From: Siphonodentalium dalli
Lineage: Eukaryota > Mollusca > Scaphopoda > Gadilida > Siphonodentaliidae
DNA length: 64,000 bases
NCBI GenBank assembly: GCA_032622095.1
Contig: CP136066.1
Span: forward strand, 44,283,835-44,347,834
Direction: 5' to 3'
Shown here: positions 12,166-25,653 of the stretch, piece by piece
Layout of the letters: each line of letters begins with the position of its first letter
Numbering within the stretch: position 1 is the first letter of the stretch
Notes under the pieces: generated by a model
What the model was told of the DNA's origin: nothing
The model's input: only the letters and a program-made list of their open reading frames with translations
Database searches by the model: none
Program-made: the position numbers and the translations under genes

Positions 12166-14669
12166 ACCCCGACGCACACTCTCCGTCTCAACCCACCCCG
12201 ACGAGCACTCTCCGTCTCAACCCACCACGACGTGCACTCTCCGTCTCAATCCACCCCGACGAGCACTCTCCGTCTCAATCCACCACGACGCGCACTCTCC
12301 GTCTCAACCCATCCCGACGCGCACTCTCCGTCTCAATCCACCCCGACGTGCACTCTCCGTCTCAACCCACCCCGACGCGCACTCTCCGTCTCAACGCACC
12401 CCGACGCGCACTCTCCGTCTCAACCCACCCGACGAGCACTCTCCGTCTCAACCCACCCCGACGCGCACTCTCCGTCTCATCCCACCCCGACGAGCACTCT
12501 CCGTCTCAACCCACCCCGACGAGCACTCTCCGTCTCAACCCACCCCGACGAGCACTCTCCGTCTCAACCCACCCGACGCGCACTCTCCGTCTCAACCCAC
12601 CCCGACGAGCACTCTCCGTCTCAACCCACCCCGACGCGCACTCTCCGTCTCAACCCACCCCGACGCGCACTCTCCGTCTCAACCCACTCCGACGCGCAAT
12701 CTCCGTATCAACCCACCCCGACGCGCACTCTCCGTCTCAACCAACCCGACGCGCACTCTCCGTCTCAACCCACCCGACGCGCACTCTCCGTCTCAACCCA
12801 CCCCGACGCGCACTCTCCGTCTCAACCCACCCCGACGTGCACTCTCCTTCTCAACCCAACCCGACGAGCACTCTCCGTCTCAACCCACCCGACGCGCACT
12901 CTCCGTCTCAACCTACCACGACGTGCACTCTCCGTCTCAACCCACCCCGACGCGCACTCTCCGTCTCAACCCACCCCGACGTGCACTCTCCGTCTCAACC
13001 CACCCCAACGCGCACTCTCCGTCTCAACCCACCCCGACGTGCACTCTCCGTCTCAACCCACCCCGACGCGCACTCTCCGTCTCAACCCACCCCGACGCGC
13101 ACTCTCCGTCTCAACCCACCCCGACGCGCAATCTCCGTCTCAACCCACCCCGACGCGCACTCTCCATCTCAACCAACCCGACGCGCACTCTCCGTCTCAA
13201 CTCACCCCGACACGCACTCTCCGTCTCAACCCACCCCGACGAGCACTCTCCGTCTCAACCCACCCCGACGAGCACTCCCCGTCTCAACCCACCCCGACGA
13301 GCACTCTCCGTCTCAACCCACCCGACGTGCACTCTCCGTCTCAACCCACCCCGACGAGCACTCTCCGTCTCAACCCACCCCGACGAGCACTCTCCGTGTC
13401 AACCCACCCCGACGAGCACACTCCGTCTCAACCCACCACGACGTGCACTCTCCGTCTCAACCCACCCCGACGAGCACTCTCCGTCTCAACCCACCCCGAC
13501 GCGCACTCTCCGTCTCAACCCACCCCGACGAGCACTCTCCGTCTCAACCCAACCCGACGAGCACTCTCCGTCTCAACCCACCCCGACGCGCACTCTCCGT
13601 CTCAACCCACCCCGACACGCACTCTCCGTCTCAACCCACCCCGACGCGCACTCTCCGTCTCAACCCACCCCGACGCACACTCTCCGTCTCAACCCACCAC
13701 GACGTGCACTCTCCGTCTCAATCCACCCCGACGAGCACTCTCCGTCTCAACCCACCCCGACGAGCACACTCCGTCTCAACCCACCACGACGTGCACTCTC
13801 CGTCTCAACCCACCCCGACGAGCACTCTCCGTCTCAACCCACCCCGACGCGCACTCTCCGTCTCAACCCACCCCGACGAGCACTCTCCGTCTCAACCCAC
13901 CCCGACGAACACTCCCCGTCTCAACCCACCCCGACGAGCACTCTCCGTCTCAACCCACCCGACGTGCACTCTCCGTGTCAACCCACCCCGACGAGCACTC
14001 TCCGTCTCAACCCACCCCGAAGAGCACTCTCCGTCTCAACCCACCCCGACGAGCACACTCCGTCTCAACCCACCACGACGTGCACTCTCCGTCTCAACCC
14101 ACCCCGACGCGCACTCTCCGTCTCAACTCACCCCGACGCGCACTCTCCGTCTCAACCCACCTCGACGAGCACTCTCCGTCTCAACCCACCCCGACGAGCA
14201 CTCTCCGTCTCAACCCACCCCGACGCGCACTCTCCGTCTCAACACACACCGACGCGCAATCTCCGACTCAACCAACCCCGACGCGCACTCTCCGTCTCAA
14301 CCCACCCCGACGAGCACTCTCCGTCTCAACCCACCCCGACGCGCACTCTCCGTCTCAACCCACCCCGATGTGCACTCTCTTTCTCAACCCACCCCGACGC
14401 GCACTCTCCGTCTCAACCCACCCCACGTGCGCTCTCCGTCTCAACCCGCCCCGATGCGCACTCTCCGTCTCAACCCACCCCGACGCGCACTCTCCGTCTC
14501 AACCCACCCCGACACGCACTCTCCGTCTCAACCCACCCCGACGAGCACTCTGCGTCTCAACCCACCCCAACGCGCACTCTCCGTCTCAACCCACCCCGAC
14601 GCGCACTCTCCGTCTCAACCCACCCCGACGCGCAATCTCCGTCTCAACCCACCCCGACGCGCACTCTCC

Positions 14670-17600
14670 GTCTCAACCCAACCCGACGAGCACTCTCCGT
14701 CTCAACCCACCCCGACACGCACTCTCCGTCTCAACCCACCCCGACGCGCACTCTCCGTCTCAACTCACACCGACGCGCGCTCTCCGTCTCAACCCACCTC
14801 GACGAGCACTCTCCGTCTCAACCCACCCCGACGAGCACTCTCCGTCTCAACCCACCCCGACGCGCACTCTCCGTCTCAACACACACCGACGCGCAATCTC
14901 CGACTCAACCAACCCCGACGCGCACTCTCCGTCTCAACCCACCCCGACGAGCACTCTCCGTCTCAACCCACCCCGACGCACACTCTCCGTCTCAACCCAC
15001 CCCGACCCACACTCTCCGTCTCAACCCACCCCGACGAACACTCGCCGTCTCAACCGACCCCGACGAGCACTCTCCGTCTCAACTCACCCCGACGCGCACT
15101 CTCCGTCTCAATCCACCCCGACGCGCACTCTCCGTCTCAACCCACACCGACGAGCACTCTCCGTCTCAATCCACCCCGACGAGCACTTTCCGTCTCAACC
15201 CACCCCGACGCACACTCTCCGTCTCAACCCACCCCGACGAGCACTCTCCGTCTCAACCCACCCCGACGCGCACTCTCCGTCTCAACACACACCGACGCGC
15301 AATCTCCGACCCAACCAACCCCGACGCGCACTCTCCGTCTCAACCCACCCCGACGAGCACTCTCCGTCTCAACCCACCCCGACGCACACTCTCCGTCTCA
15401 ACCCACCCCGACCCACACTCTCCGTCTCAACCCACCCCGACGAACACTCGCCGTCTCAACCGACCCCGACGAGCACTCTCCGTCTCAACTCACCCCGACG
15501 CGCACTCTCCGTCTCAATCCACCCCGACGCGCACTCTCCGTCTCAACCCACACCGACGAGCACTCTCCGTCTCAATCCACCCCGACGAGCACTCTCCGTC
15601 TCAACCCACCCCGACGCACACTCTCCGTCTCAACCCACCCCGACGAGCACTCTCCGTCTCAACCCACCACGACGTGCACTCTCCGTATCAACCCACCCCG
15701 ACGTGCACTCTCCGTCTCAACCCACCCCGACGCGCACTCTCCGTCTCAACCCACCCCGACGTGCACTCTCTGTCTCAACCCACCCCGACGCGCACTCTCC
15801 GTCTCAACGCACCCCGACGCGCACTCTCCGTCTCGACCCACACGACGAGCACTTTCCGTCTCAACCCACCCCGACGAGCTCTCTCCGTCTCAACCCACCC
15901 CGACGAGCACTCTCCGTCTCAACCCACCCCGACGAGCACTCTCCGTCTCAACCAACCCCGACGCGCACTCTCCGTCTCAACCAACCCCGACGCGCACTCT
16001 CCGTCTCAACCCACCCCGACGAGCACTCTCCGTCTCAACCCACCCCGACGCACACTCTCCGTCTCAACCCACCCCGACCCACACTCTCCGTATCAACCCA
16101 CCCCGACGAACACTCGCCGTCTCAACCCACCCCGACGAGCACTCTTCGTCTCAACTCACCCCGACGCGCACTCTCCGTCTCAATCCACCCCGACGCGCAC
16201 TCTCCGTCTCAACCCACACCGACGAGCACTCTCCGTCTCAATCCACCCCGACGCACACTCTCCGTCTCAACCCACCCCGACGAGCACTCTCCGTCTCAAC
16301 CCACCCCGACCCACACTCTCCGTCTCAACCCACCCCGACGCGCACTCTCCGTCTCAACCCACCCCGACGCGCACTCTCCGTCTCAACCCACCCCGACGTG
16401 CACTCTCCGTCTCAATCCACCCCGACGCGCACTCTCCGTCTCAACCCACACCGACGAGCACTCTCCGTCTCAATCCACCCCGACGCACACTCTCCGTCTC
16501 AACCCACCCCGACGAGCACTCTCCGTCTCAATCCACCCCGACGAGCACTCTCCGTCTCAACCCACCCCGACGCGCACTCTCCGTCTCAACCCACCCCGAC
16601 GCGCACTCTCCGTCTCAACCCACCCCGACGTGCACTCTCCATCTCAACCCACCCCGACGCGCACTCTCCGTCTCAACGCACCCCGACGCGCACTCTCCGT
16701 CTCATCCCACCCCGACGAGCACTCTCCGTCTCAACCCACCCCGACGCGCACTCTCTGTCTCAACCCACACCGACGCGCACTCTCCGTCTCAACCCACCCC
16801 GATGCGCACTCTCTGTCTCAACCCACCCCGACGCGCACTCCCCGTCTCAACCCACCCCGACGCGCACTCTCCGTCTCAACCCACCCCGACGCGCACTCTC
16901 CGTCTCAACCCACCCAGACGAGCACTCTCTGTCTCAACCCACCCCGACACGCACTCTCCGTCTCAACTCACCCCGACGCGCACTCTGCGTCTCAACCCAC
17001 CCCGACGCGCAATCTTCGTCTCAACCCACCCCGACGCGCACTCTCCGTCTCAACTCACCCCGACGCGCACTCTCCGTCTCAACCCACCCCGACGCGCACT
17101 CTCCGTCTCAACTCACCCCGACGCGCACTCTCCGTCTCAACCCACCCCGACGAAAACTCTCCGTCTCAACCCACCCCGACGAGCACTCTCCGTCTCAACC
17201 CACCCCGACGCGCACTCTCCGTCTCAACACACACCGACGCGCAATCTCCGACTCAACCCACCCCGACGCGCAATCTCCGTCTCAACCCACCCCGACGCGC
17301 ACTCTCCGTCTCAACTCACCCCGACGCGCACTCTCCGTCTCAACCCACCCAGACGCGCACTCTCCTTCTCAACCCACACCGACGAGCACTCTCAGTCTCA
17401 ACCCACACCGACGAGCACTCTCCGTCTCAACTCACACCGACGAGCACTCTCCGTCTCAACCCACCCCGACGAGCACTCTCCGTCTCAACCCACCCCGACG
17501 TGCACTCTCCGTCTCAACCCACCCCGACGCGCACTCTCCGTCTCAACCCATACCGACGAGCACTCTCCGTCTCAACCCACCCCGACGAGCACTCTCCGTC

Positions 17601-20600
17601 TCAACCCACCCCGACGTGCACTCTCCGTCTCAACCCACCCCGACGCGCACTCTCCGTCTCAACCCACCCCGAAACACTCTGCGTCTCAACCCACCCCGAC
17701 GCACACTCTCCGTCTCAACCCACCCCGACGAACACTCGCCGTCTCAACCCACCCCGACGAGCACTCTCCGTCTCAACTCACCCCGACGCGCACTCTCCGT
17801 CTCAATCCACCCCGACGCGCACTCTCCGTCTCAACCCACACCGACGAGCACTCTCCGTCTCAATCCACCCAGACGAGCACTCTCCGTCTCAACCCACCCC
17901 GACGCACACTTTCCGTCTCAACCCACCCCGACGAGCACTCTCCGTCTCAACCCACCCCGACGTGCACTATCCGTCTCAATCCACCCCGACGAGCACTCTC
18001 CGTCTCAACCCACCCCGACGCGCACTCTCCGTCTCAACCCACCCCGACGCGCACTCTCCGTCTCAACCCACCCCGCCGACGGGCACTCTCCGTCTCAACC
18101 CACACGGACGCGCACTCTCCGTCTCAACGCACCCCGACGCGCACTCTCCGTCTCAACCCACCCGACGAGCACTCTCTGTCTCAACCCACCCCGACGTGCA
18201 CTCTCCGTCTCAACCCAACCCGACGAGCACTCTCCGTCTCAACCCACCCCGACACGCACTCTCCGTCTCAACCCACCCCGACGCGCACTCTCCGTCTCAA
18301 CTCACACCGACGCGCGCTCTCCGTCTCAACCCACCTCGACGAGCACTCTCCGTCTCAACCCACCCCGACGAGCACTCTCCGTCTCAACCCACCCCGACGC
18401 GCACTCTCCGTCTCAACACACACCGACGCGCAATCTCCGACTCAACCAACCCCGACGCGCACTCTCCGTCTCAACCCACCCCGACGAGCACTCTCCGTCT
18501 CAACCCACCCCGACGCACACTCTCCGTCTCAACCCACCCCGACCCACACTCTCCGTCTCAACCCACCCCGACGAACACTCGCCGTCTCAACCGACCCCGA
18601 CGAGCACTCTCCGTCTCAACTCACCCCGACGCGCACTCTCCGTCTCAATCCACCCCGACGCGCACTCTCCGTCTCAACCCACACCGACGAGCACTCTCCG
18701 TCTCAATCCACCCCGACGAGCACTTTCCGTCTCAACCCACCCCGACGCACACTCTCCGTCTCAACCCACCCCGACGAGCACTCTCCGTCTCAACCCACCC
18801 CGACGAGCACTCTCCGTCTCAACACACACCGACGCGCAATCTCCGACTCAACCAACCCCGACGCGCACTCTCCGTCTCAACCCACCCCGACGAGCACTCT
18901 CCGTCTCAACCCACCCCGACGCACACTCTCCGTCTCAACCCACCCCGACCCACACTCTCCGTCTCAACCCACCCCGACGAACACTCGCCGTCTCAACCGA
19001 CCCCGACGAGCACTCTCCGTCTCAACTCACCCCGACGCGCACTCTCCGTCTCAATCCACCCCGACGCGCACTCTCCGTCACAACCCACACCGACGAGCAC
19101 TCTCCGTCTCAATCCACCCCGACGAGCACTCTCCGTCTCAACCCACCCCGACGCACACTCTCCGTCTCAACCCACCCCGACGAGCACTCTCCGTCTCAAC
19201 CCACCACGACGTGCACTCTCCGTATCAACCCACCCCGACGTGCACTCTCCGTCTCAACCCACCCCGACGCGCACTCTCCGTCTCAACCCACCCCGACGTG
19301 CACTCTCCGTCTCAACCCACCCCGACGCGCACTCTCCGTCTCAACGCACCCCGACGCGCACTCTCCGTCTCGACCCACACGACGAGCACTTTCCGTCTCA
19401 ACCCACCCCGACGAGCTCTCTCTGTCTCAACCCACCCCGACGAGCACTCTCCGTCTCAACCCACCCCGACGAGCACTCTCCGTCTCAACCAACCCCGACG
19501 CGCACTCTCCGTCTCAACCAACCCCGACGCGCACTCTCCGTCTCAACCCACCCCGACGAGCACTCTCCGTCTCAACCCACCCCGACGCACACTCTCCGTC
19601 TCAACCCACCCCGACCCACACTCTCCGTCTCAACCCACCCCGACGAACACTCGCCGTCTCAACCCACCCCGACGAGCACTCTTCGTCTCAACTCACCCCG
19701 ACGCGCACTCTCCGTCTCAATCCACCCCAACGCGCACTCTCCGTCTCAACCCACACCGACGAGCACTCTCCGTCTCAATCCACCCCGACGCACACTCTCC
19801 GTCTCAACCCACCCCGACGAGCACTCTCCGTCTCAACCCACCCCGACCCACACTCTCCGTCTCAACCCACCCCGACGCGCACTCTCCGTCTCAACCCACC
19901 CCGACGCGCACTCTCCGTCTCAACCCACCCCGACGTGCACTCTCCGTCTCAATCCACCCCGACGCGCACTCTCCGTCTCAACCCACACCGACGAGCACTC
20001 TCCGTCTCAATCCACCCCGACGCACACTCTCCGTCTCAACCCACCCCGACGAGCACTCTCCGTCTCAATCCACCCCGACGAGCACTCTCCGTCTCAACCC
20101 ACCCCGACGCGCACTCTCCGTCTCAACCCACCCCGACGCGCACTCTCCGTCTCAACCCACCCCGACGTGCACTCTCCGTCTCAACCCACCCCGACGCGCA
20201 CTCTCCGTCTCAACGCACCCCGACGCGCACTCTCCGTCTCATCCCACTCCGACGAGCACTCTCCGTCTCAACCCACCCCGACGCGCACTCTCTGTCTCAA
20301 CCCACACCGACGCGCACTCTCCGTCTCAACCCACCCCGATGCGCACTCTCTGTCTCAACCCACCCCGACGCGCACTCCCCGTCTCAACCCACCCCGACGC
20401 GCACTCTCCGTCTCAACCCACCCCGACGCGCACTCTCCGTCTCAACCCACCCAGACGAGCACTCTCTGTCTCAACCCACCCCGACACGCACTCTCCGTCT
20501 CAACTCACCCCGACGCGCACTCTGCGTCTCAACCCACCCCGACGCGCAATCTTCGTCTCAACCCACCCCGACGCGCACTCTCCGTCTCAACTCACCCCGA

Positions 20601-21743
20601 CGCGCACTCTCCGTCTCAACCCACCCCGACGCGCACTCTCCGTCTCAACTCACCCCGACGCGCACTCTCCGTCTCAACCCACCCCGACGAAAACTCTCCG
20701 TCTCAACCCACCCCGACGAGCACTCTCCGTCTCAACCCACCCCGACGCGCACTCTCCGTCTCAACACACACCGACGCGCAATCTCCGACTCAACCCACCC
20801 CGACGCGCAATCTCCGTCTCAACCCACCCCGACGCGCACTCTCCGTCTCAACTCACCCCGACGCGCACTCTCCGTCTCAACCCACCCAGACGCGCACTCT
20901 CCTTCTCAACCCACACCGACGAGCACTCTCAGTCTCAACCCACACCGACGAGCACTCTCCGTCTCAACTCACACCGACGAGCACTCTCCGTCTCAACCCA
21001 CCCCGACGAGCACTCTCCGTCTCAACCCACCCCGACGTGCACTCTCCGTCTCAACCCACCCCGACGCGCACTCTCCGTCTCAACCCATACCGACGAGCAC
21101 TCTCCGTCTCAACCCACCCCGACGAGCACTCTCCGTCTCAACCCACCCCGACGTGCACTCTCCGTCTCAACCCACCCCGACGCGCACTCTCCGTCTCAAC
21201 CCACCCCGAAACACTCTGCGTCTCAACCCACCCCGACGCACACTCTCCGTCTCAACCCACCCCGACGAACACTCGCCGTCTCAACCCACCCCGACGAGCA
21301 CTCTCCGTCTCAACTCACCCCGACGCGCACTCTCCGTCTCAATCCACCCCGACGCGCACTCTCCGTCTCAACCCACACCGACGAGCACTCTCCGTCTCAA
21401 TCCACCCAGACGAGCACTCTCCGTCTCAACCCACCCCGACGCACACTTTCCGTCTCAACCCACCCCGACGAGCACTCTCCGTCTCAACCCACCCCGACGT
21501 GCACTATCCGTCTCAATCCACCCCGACGAGCACTCTCCGTCTCAACCCACCCCGACGCGCACTCTCCGTCTCAACCCACCCCGACGCGCACTCTCCGTCT
21601 CAACCCACCCCGCCGACGGGCACTCTCCGTCTCAACCCACACGGACGCGCACTCTCCGTCTCAACGCACCCCGACGCGCACTCTCCGTCTCAACCCACCC
21701 GACGAGCACTCTCTGTCTCAACCCACCCCGACGTGCACTCTCC
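14670..21743. repeat. higher-order repeat, two copies of about 3,537 bp
   Basis: The rare variant CAACTCACACCGACGCGCGC at 14761 recurs at 18298. Matching order of rare variants continues to the GCCGACGGGCACTC unit (about 18071 and 21608). The period is 3,537 bp, or about 122 units. Inside, a shorter 406-bp period (14 units) is seen, for example AATCTCCGAC at 14895 and 15301. This points to recent large unequal exchanges inside an older array. Confidence 0.75.
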
Positions 21744-22021
21744 GTCTCAACCCACCCGATGTGCACTCTCCGTCTCAACCCACCCCGACGAGCACTCTCC
21801 GTCTCAACCCACCCCGACGAGCACTCTCCGTCTCAACCCACCCCGATGCGCACTCTCCGTCTCAACCCACCCCGACGAGCACTCTCCGTCTCAACCCACC
21901 CCGACGAGCACTCTCCGTCTCAACCCACCCGACGCGCACTCTCCGTCTCAACCCACCCCGACGAGCACTCTCCGTCTCAACCCAACCCGTGTACGAGCAC
22001 TCTCCGTCTCAACCCAACCCG

Positions 22022-22166
22022 TGTTGGGAATATGAGAGGAGAGAAATGTAGAATAACGAACATAATATATTGTGAAGAACGAGCACGAGGTAAAAGCAAT
22101 TTAACATAACTCAAATGTTGGTCCGTCTTATGGGCACCCTTAATAGTTCCCTCAATAGTTTCAACA
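22022..22166 (-). repeat. BEL/Pao 3' LTR (145 bp)
   Basis: It is the reverse-strand LTR at the element's 3' end. It differs from 25654-25798 at about 22069 (CATAAT versus CAGAAT) and 22131 (TATGGG versus TATCGG). Confidence 0.85.
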
Positions 22167-22181
22167 TTCTCCCCGCCCCGC
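22167..22181 (-). promoter_or_regulatory. polypurine tract of the BEL/Pao element
   Basis: The minus strand reads GCGGGGCGGGGAGAA directly before the 3' LTR, the expected position and composition for the plus-strand DNA primer. Confidence 0.65.
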
Positions 22182-22186
22182 AAAGT

Positions 22187-25100
22187 CTAGTCATAATCAA
22201 CGTCTTCGTCTCGAAAGGTCTTCTGGATTTTTTCTCGAGCTCGCAATGCTGCTGTCCTCTGAGGTCTAGAGTGAATAAGGCCAACAGGATCGTCGTTTCG
22301 AATGGGTAGAGTCTGTAGGTATTCAGTCGACGAACTGTACACTTCAAGCGGATAAAGTTTTGCGATTGGCCTATTTGTAATGCCATTTTTCGTCTTTAAA
22401 GAAACAGTCCTGACACGACCATCTTTCCGGCGGTGTATTTCTGTGCAAGGACGAATGAGATTCCCTTCGTTGTCTGCAAATAGCAAACCGCCCCATACGC
22501 AGAACAACTTGAATCGGCAAATACATGTAACACACAATCCAGAGTACACGTAGCAGTGGATTCACGTCCACGAAGACACGAGTACTGTCGTGAGATGTCA
22601 ATGTTCATTGCACTTTTCATGTCTGAATCAATTTCGTTCCATTGTGTGAGAAACGGTTCAGGTAGTGAAGTGTCCCAATCAAACGATTCCTTCCATAATG
22701 TTTGGAGGTAAACTCTTGCCCGAATGGTGATTGGTGACAGAAATCCCATTGGATCGAAGACGCGTGCTACTCTCTGTAGAATTATCCGTTTGGTTATGTC
22801 AGTGTATGTATTGTCCACAGTAGCGGTTTTCTTGAGGGAAAGAATGTCATCTCTTGAATTCCAATTCAGTCCCAAGACTTGTACACTTTCAGAATTTTCA
22901 AGGATCCCTGGGAGACGCCCGTTCGAATCCCAACTTCTCAAATTGAAGTTGGCCCTTGACATAATTTCGGATGCCTCCAATTTGAAAGCTTCCACACTCT
23001 GTTGGTCGTTAAAACTAGTGACAATGTTGTCGACGTGGATGTTTTCCAGCATAATTTGTGCAACTTTGGATCGTTCCTTTTGTTCACTAAGATGGTGAGT
23101 GATGGTTGCGTTAAGAATAAATGGAGAGCATTTTGCCCCGAACAGAACTCGTTTGAATCGAAAGACTTGAAGATCGCTTTCGGGATCAGTCGGGTCGGAA
23201 AGCCAAAAGAATCGTGTCACATCTCGATCATCAGAGTCAAGTCCAACATTCAAAAACGCCTTCTCTATATCGCTTGTAACTCCATATGACCCTATCCGGA
23301 ATCTTAGCAGAATAGCTGAAACATCATTGAGTAAGGGTGGACCCGCCTCCAAGCAGTCATTTAAGGAAGGTAGATCACGTTGCTTGCAACTGCAATCGAA
23401 GACAATTCTTACCGGCGTTGCTGATGAGTCTTTCATGACTGGGTGATGTGGTAGATAATGGAGTGGGTGACTTGCAGATATCTCCGAAAGTGGAACCGCT
23501 TCGATGAAATCCTGACTAAGCTGTTGTTGTATGATGTTGTTGTATATATTGAACAGTTCCGGACTCTTTGATAATCTTCTAATCGTGCTTCTGGTCCTGT
23601 TGTGAAAGATTTCCAAATTAGACGGTAGTTCGTCGTGTTCACTCGTCCAAGGTAGTTTGGCGTAATAACGACCATTTAAAAACTTAATTGATTCGTCACA
23701 GTAATTATCTACGGTCAGGTGACTATGATGTTGCTCCGTTTCTGTAGAACGTATCCCAAGTGTTTCTAAATCCCAAAACTGTTTGAGTTGATCATCATCG
23801 TGTTGTGTAAGCACATGCATCATAGCAGCACTTGGATTGTTCTGTTCTTCAGATATGTTTAATGGTCCACACATTAAATATCCGAGCTTGGATTTGACAG
23901 CGATTGGACCCTGTGAGGTTCTTATCAAGTGGCCTTCAACGAACTGGTAATAATGGTCACTACCGATCAACAATCAAACTTCAAAGGAATCAATGTGGTT
24001 CTCTAACGGATGTGCTAATTGGAGACCGCTCAACTCAGGTAAATCAGATTTAGAAATGGTCGCCATCGGCGGCAAATGAGTAATTGTTGGAACAACGAGC
24101 GCTCTAACTGGCATGGTGAACGTGCCACACGAAACGTTCAGTGTGACTTCCTCAAGTTCACGGTATTTAGAATCAGCAGAGCCGAATGTGGCGATATTTA
24201 ATCGTTCAGTTCGATGTGGTATTAACCCTATTTCATCAGCTAATCTGGTCGAAATGAATGTTCTCTGAGCGCCATCGTCGAATAGCAAATGTCCAGTCGT
24301 ATAGGTATGAGATTGTTCATTGGACGCTGTTGTGATAGCAGTTTTGAGAAAAAATTGTTTCGGTGAACAAGTCGCAGTTGTAACAACCACTGCCTCAGAT
24401 GATTTCTCCTCTTTAGAATCTGACGGTACTATATGACGTTTTGGTACAATAGTCATATGAATGGTTGTGTGGTGTTTTGATTTGCAGATAAGACATCTTC
24501 TCTCGGATCTACATACTAGAACTCTATGTCTTCCGAAACAATTGAAACAAAGATTGTTCTTTTTGATGTGTTCTACTCTGGAGTCAATATGTACAATTAC
24601 GTTACAATCAGATGGGAAATGCATGCCCGAACAGAATATGCAACACCTGGTCTTACTCTGGAAAGTAGGGGCGACCAGTGAAGTGACAGTTCCATTTGTT
24701 GCAGCTTCGGTACACCTGTAACGAGGTTCCATTGTATGGTGTACTATAGGTGTACATGACTCTAGAATTGCGATTTCGGACTGTATACTCTCCCGGAACT
24801 CGGCCAGTTTCCATTCTCGGTTGCCATGAGATCGGGCCATGTTACATTTTAACTGGTATGGTAACTTTTCCCACAACATTGGAAGTAACATCACTTCATA
24901 TGTATTTTCCGCTTTGCCAAGTGACTGTAGAGCACGCACAGACGACTCAAGTTGATCCGAAAATGATCTTACGGAATAAAAATCCCATTCTGTGTGTGGA
25001 AGTTCCATCAACTTTTTCATATATGCCTCAGTAATGCGGTGGGGTTGTCCAAAGCGCGTTTTCAGTAGGTCAATGGCTGTGTCGTAATTGTCTCCCGTTA

Positions 25101-25632
25101 GTGGCAGTCCATCAATACAAGCTTTGGCATCTCCCGTGATGGTAGTTTGGAGGTATGTGAATTTGTTGATGTTGCGGAGTTGACGACATGAATGTATTGA
25201 TGAATCGAACATTTCCCAAAATGTCTGCCACTTAAGAATGTCGCCAGAGAATTTCGGTAGCTCAGTCTTTGGCAGATGAACTCACATCTCTGAATGGGAT
25301 TTAGTTTCAATTGAAATGTCCTTTTTTGATTCGTCGCTTTTGAGGGTAAGTGCCTTCAACTCTATTTAGAATTCTGTAATTCTATTGCCGAGTCCATTAA
25401 GGAATTCATCACATTCTACCACAATGTCATCAAATTTATCATCCGATTCATCAAGGAGGTCAGTAATCTTCGAATCGATTTCTTCCAGTTTCGTAATTTT
25501 TTTCTTCAAGCTGGCTATTGTCAAAGTTCCCTGCGTCACGTTGCCGCTATGCAAGGCATCTTCCATCAAATGCACCAATTTCGAGCTCTGCCCCCGATGG
25601 GCTCGACGTAGTCTGAGTTCTGTCGATGCCAT
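22187..25632 (-). pseudogene. BEL/Pao gag-pol polyprotein, degraded
   Basis: From the ATG at 25632 one frame runs to 22396 (1,079 codons) broken by three stops: TAA at 25368-25366, TGA at 25284-25282 and TGA at 23976-23974. In order it holds a gag N-terminus (MASTELRLRRAHRG), a DUF1759-like gag (QTFWEMFDSSIHS), cysteine-rich zinc knuckles (CFNCFGRHRVLVC, about 24640-24480), a DUF1758-like aspartic protease (LLFDDGAQRTFIS, about 24290-24255), reverse transcriptase (SYGVTSDIEKAFLNVG, then HVDNIVTS near 23045-23015) and the start of RNase H. A second frame (22549-22187) carries the integrase C-terminal region (DGRVRTVSLKTKNG, DUF5641-like). The integrase catalytic core is absent, so an internal deletion near 22450 fused RNase H to the integrase tail. 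The element cannot move on its own. Confidence 0.85.
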
Positions 25633-25653
25633 CTATCCAGTTCGAGGGACCAA
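25633..25653 (-). promoter_or_regulatory. putative primer-binding site
   Basis: Directly after the 5' LTR the minus strand reads TTGGTCCCTCGAACTGGAT, which starts with TGG and carries a TCGAA core like the complement of a tRNA 3' region. The gap to the TCGAA is shorter than a full acceptor stem, so the primer tRNA is not assigned. Confidence 0.45.

Larger units (their letters stand above)
9492..22021. repeat. 29-bp minisatellite array, about 430 units
   Basis: The unit contains CTCAACCCACCCCGACG followed by CGCACTCTCCGT (29 bp). The array covers 12.5 kb, so about 430 units by length. Variants are mostly at the CGCG/CGAG/CGTG/CACA position and at CCCAC/CTCAC/CCAAC. Some units lose one C (28 bp). 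Because 29 is not a multiple of three and the unit lacks stops in every phase, two frames stay open throughout (ORFs 9441-22109 and 9481-22035) and the third is broken only rarely (for example near 10460). All frames encode the same cyclic 29-residue repeat rich in P, S, T, R and H. Simultaneous openness of all frames and absence of a non-repetitive domain argue that this is satellite DNA, not a gene. Confidence 0.95.

Noticed and set aside
9492-22021. CRISPR array
   Set aside because: A 29-bp unit length is CRISPR-like, but units are directly adjacent with no spacers and the genome is eukaryotic.
9441-22109. Three ORFs of 3,042-4,222 codons as giant repeat proteins
   Set aside because: They are the same 29-bp satellite read in three frames at once. 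There is no unique domain, start contexts differ and no gene structure is visible. Kept as a finding, not called as CDS.
22396-23973. Intact reverse transcriptase gene of a retrotransposon
   Set aside because: It is a segment of a polyprotein; its listed start is a TTG directly after an in-frame stop and the C-terminal part is fused to integrase-tail sequence in the wrong frame.
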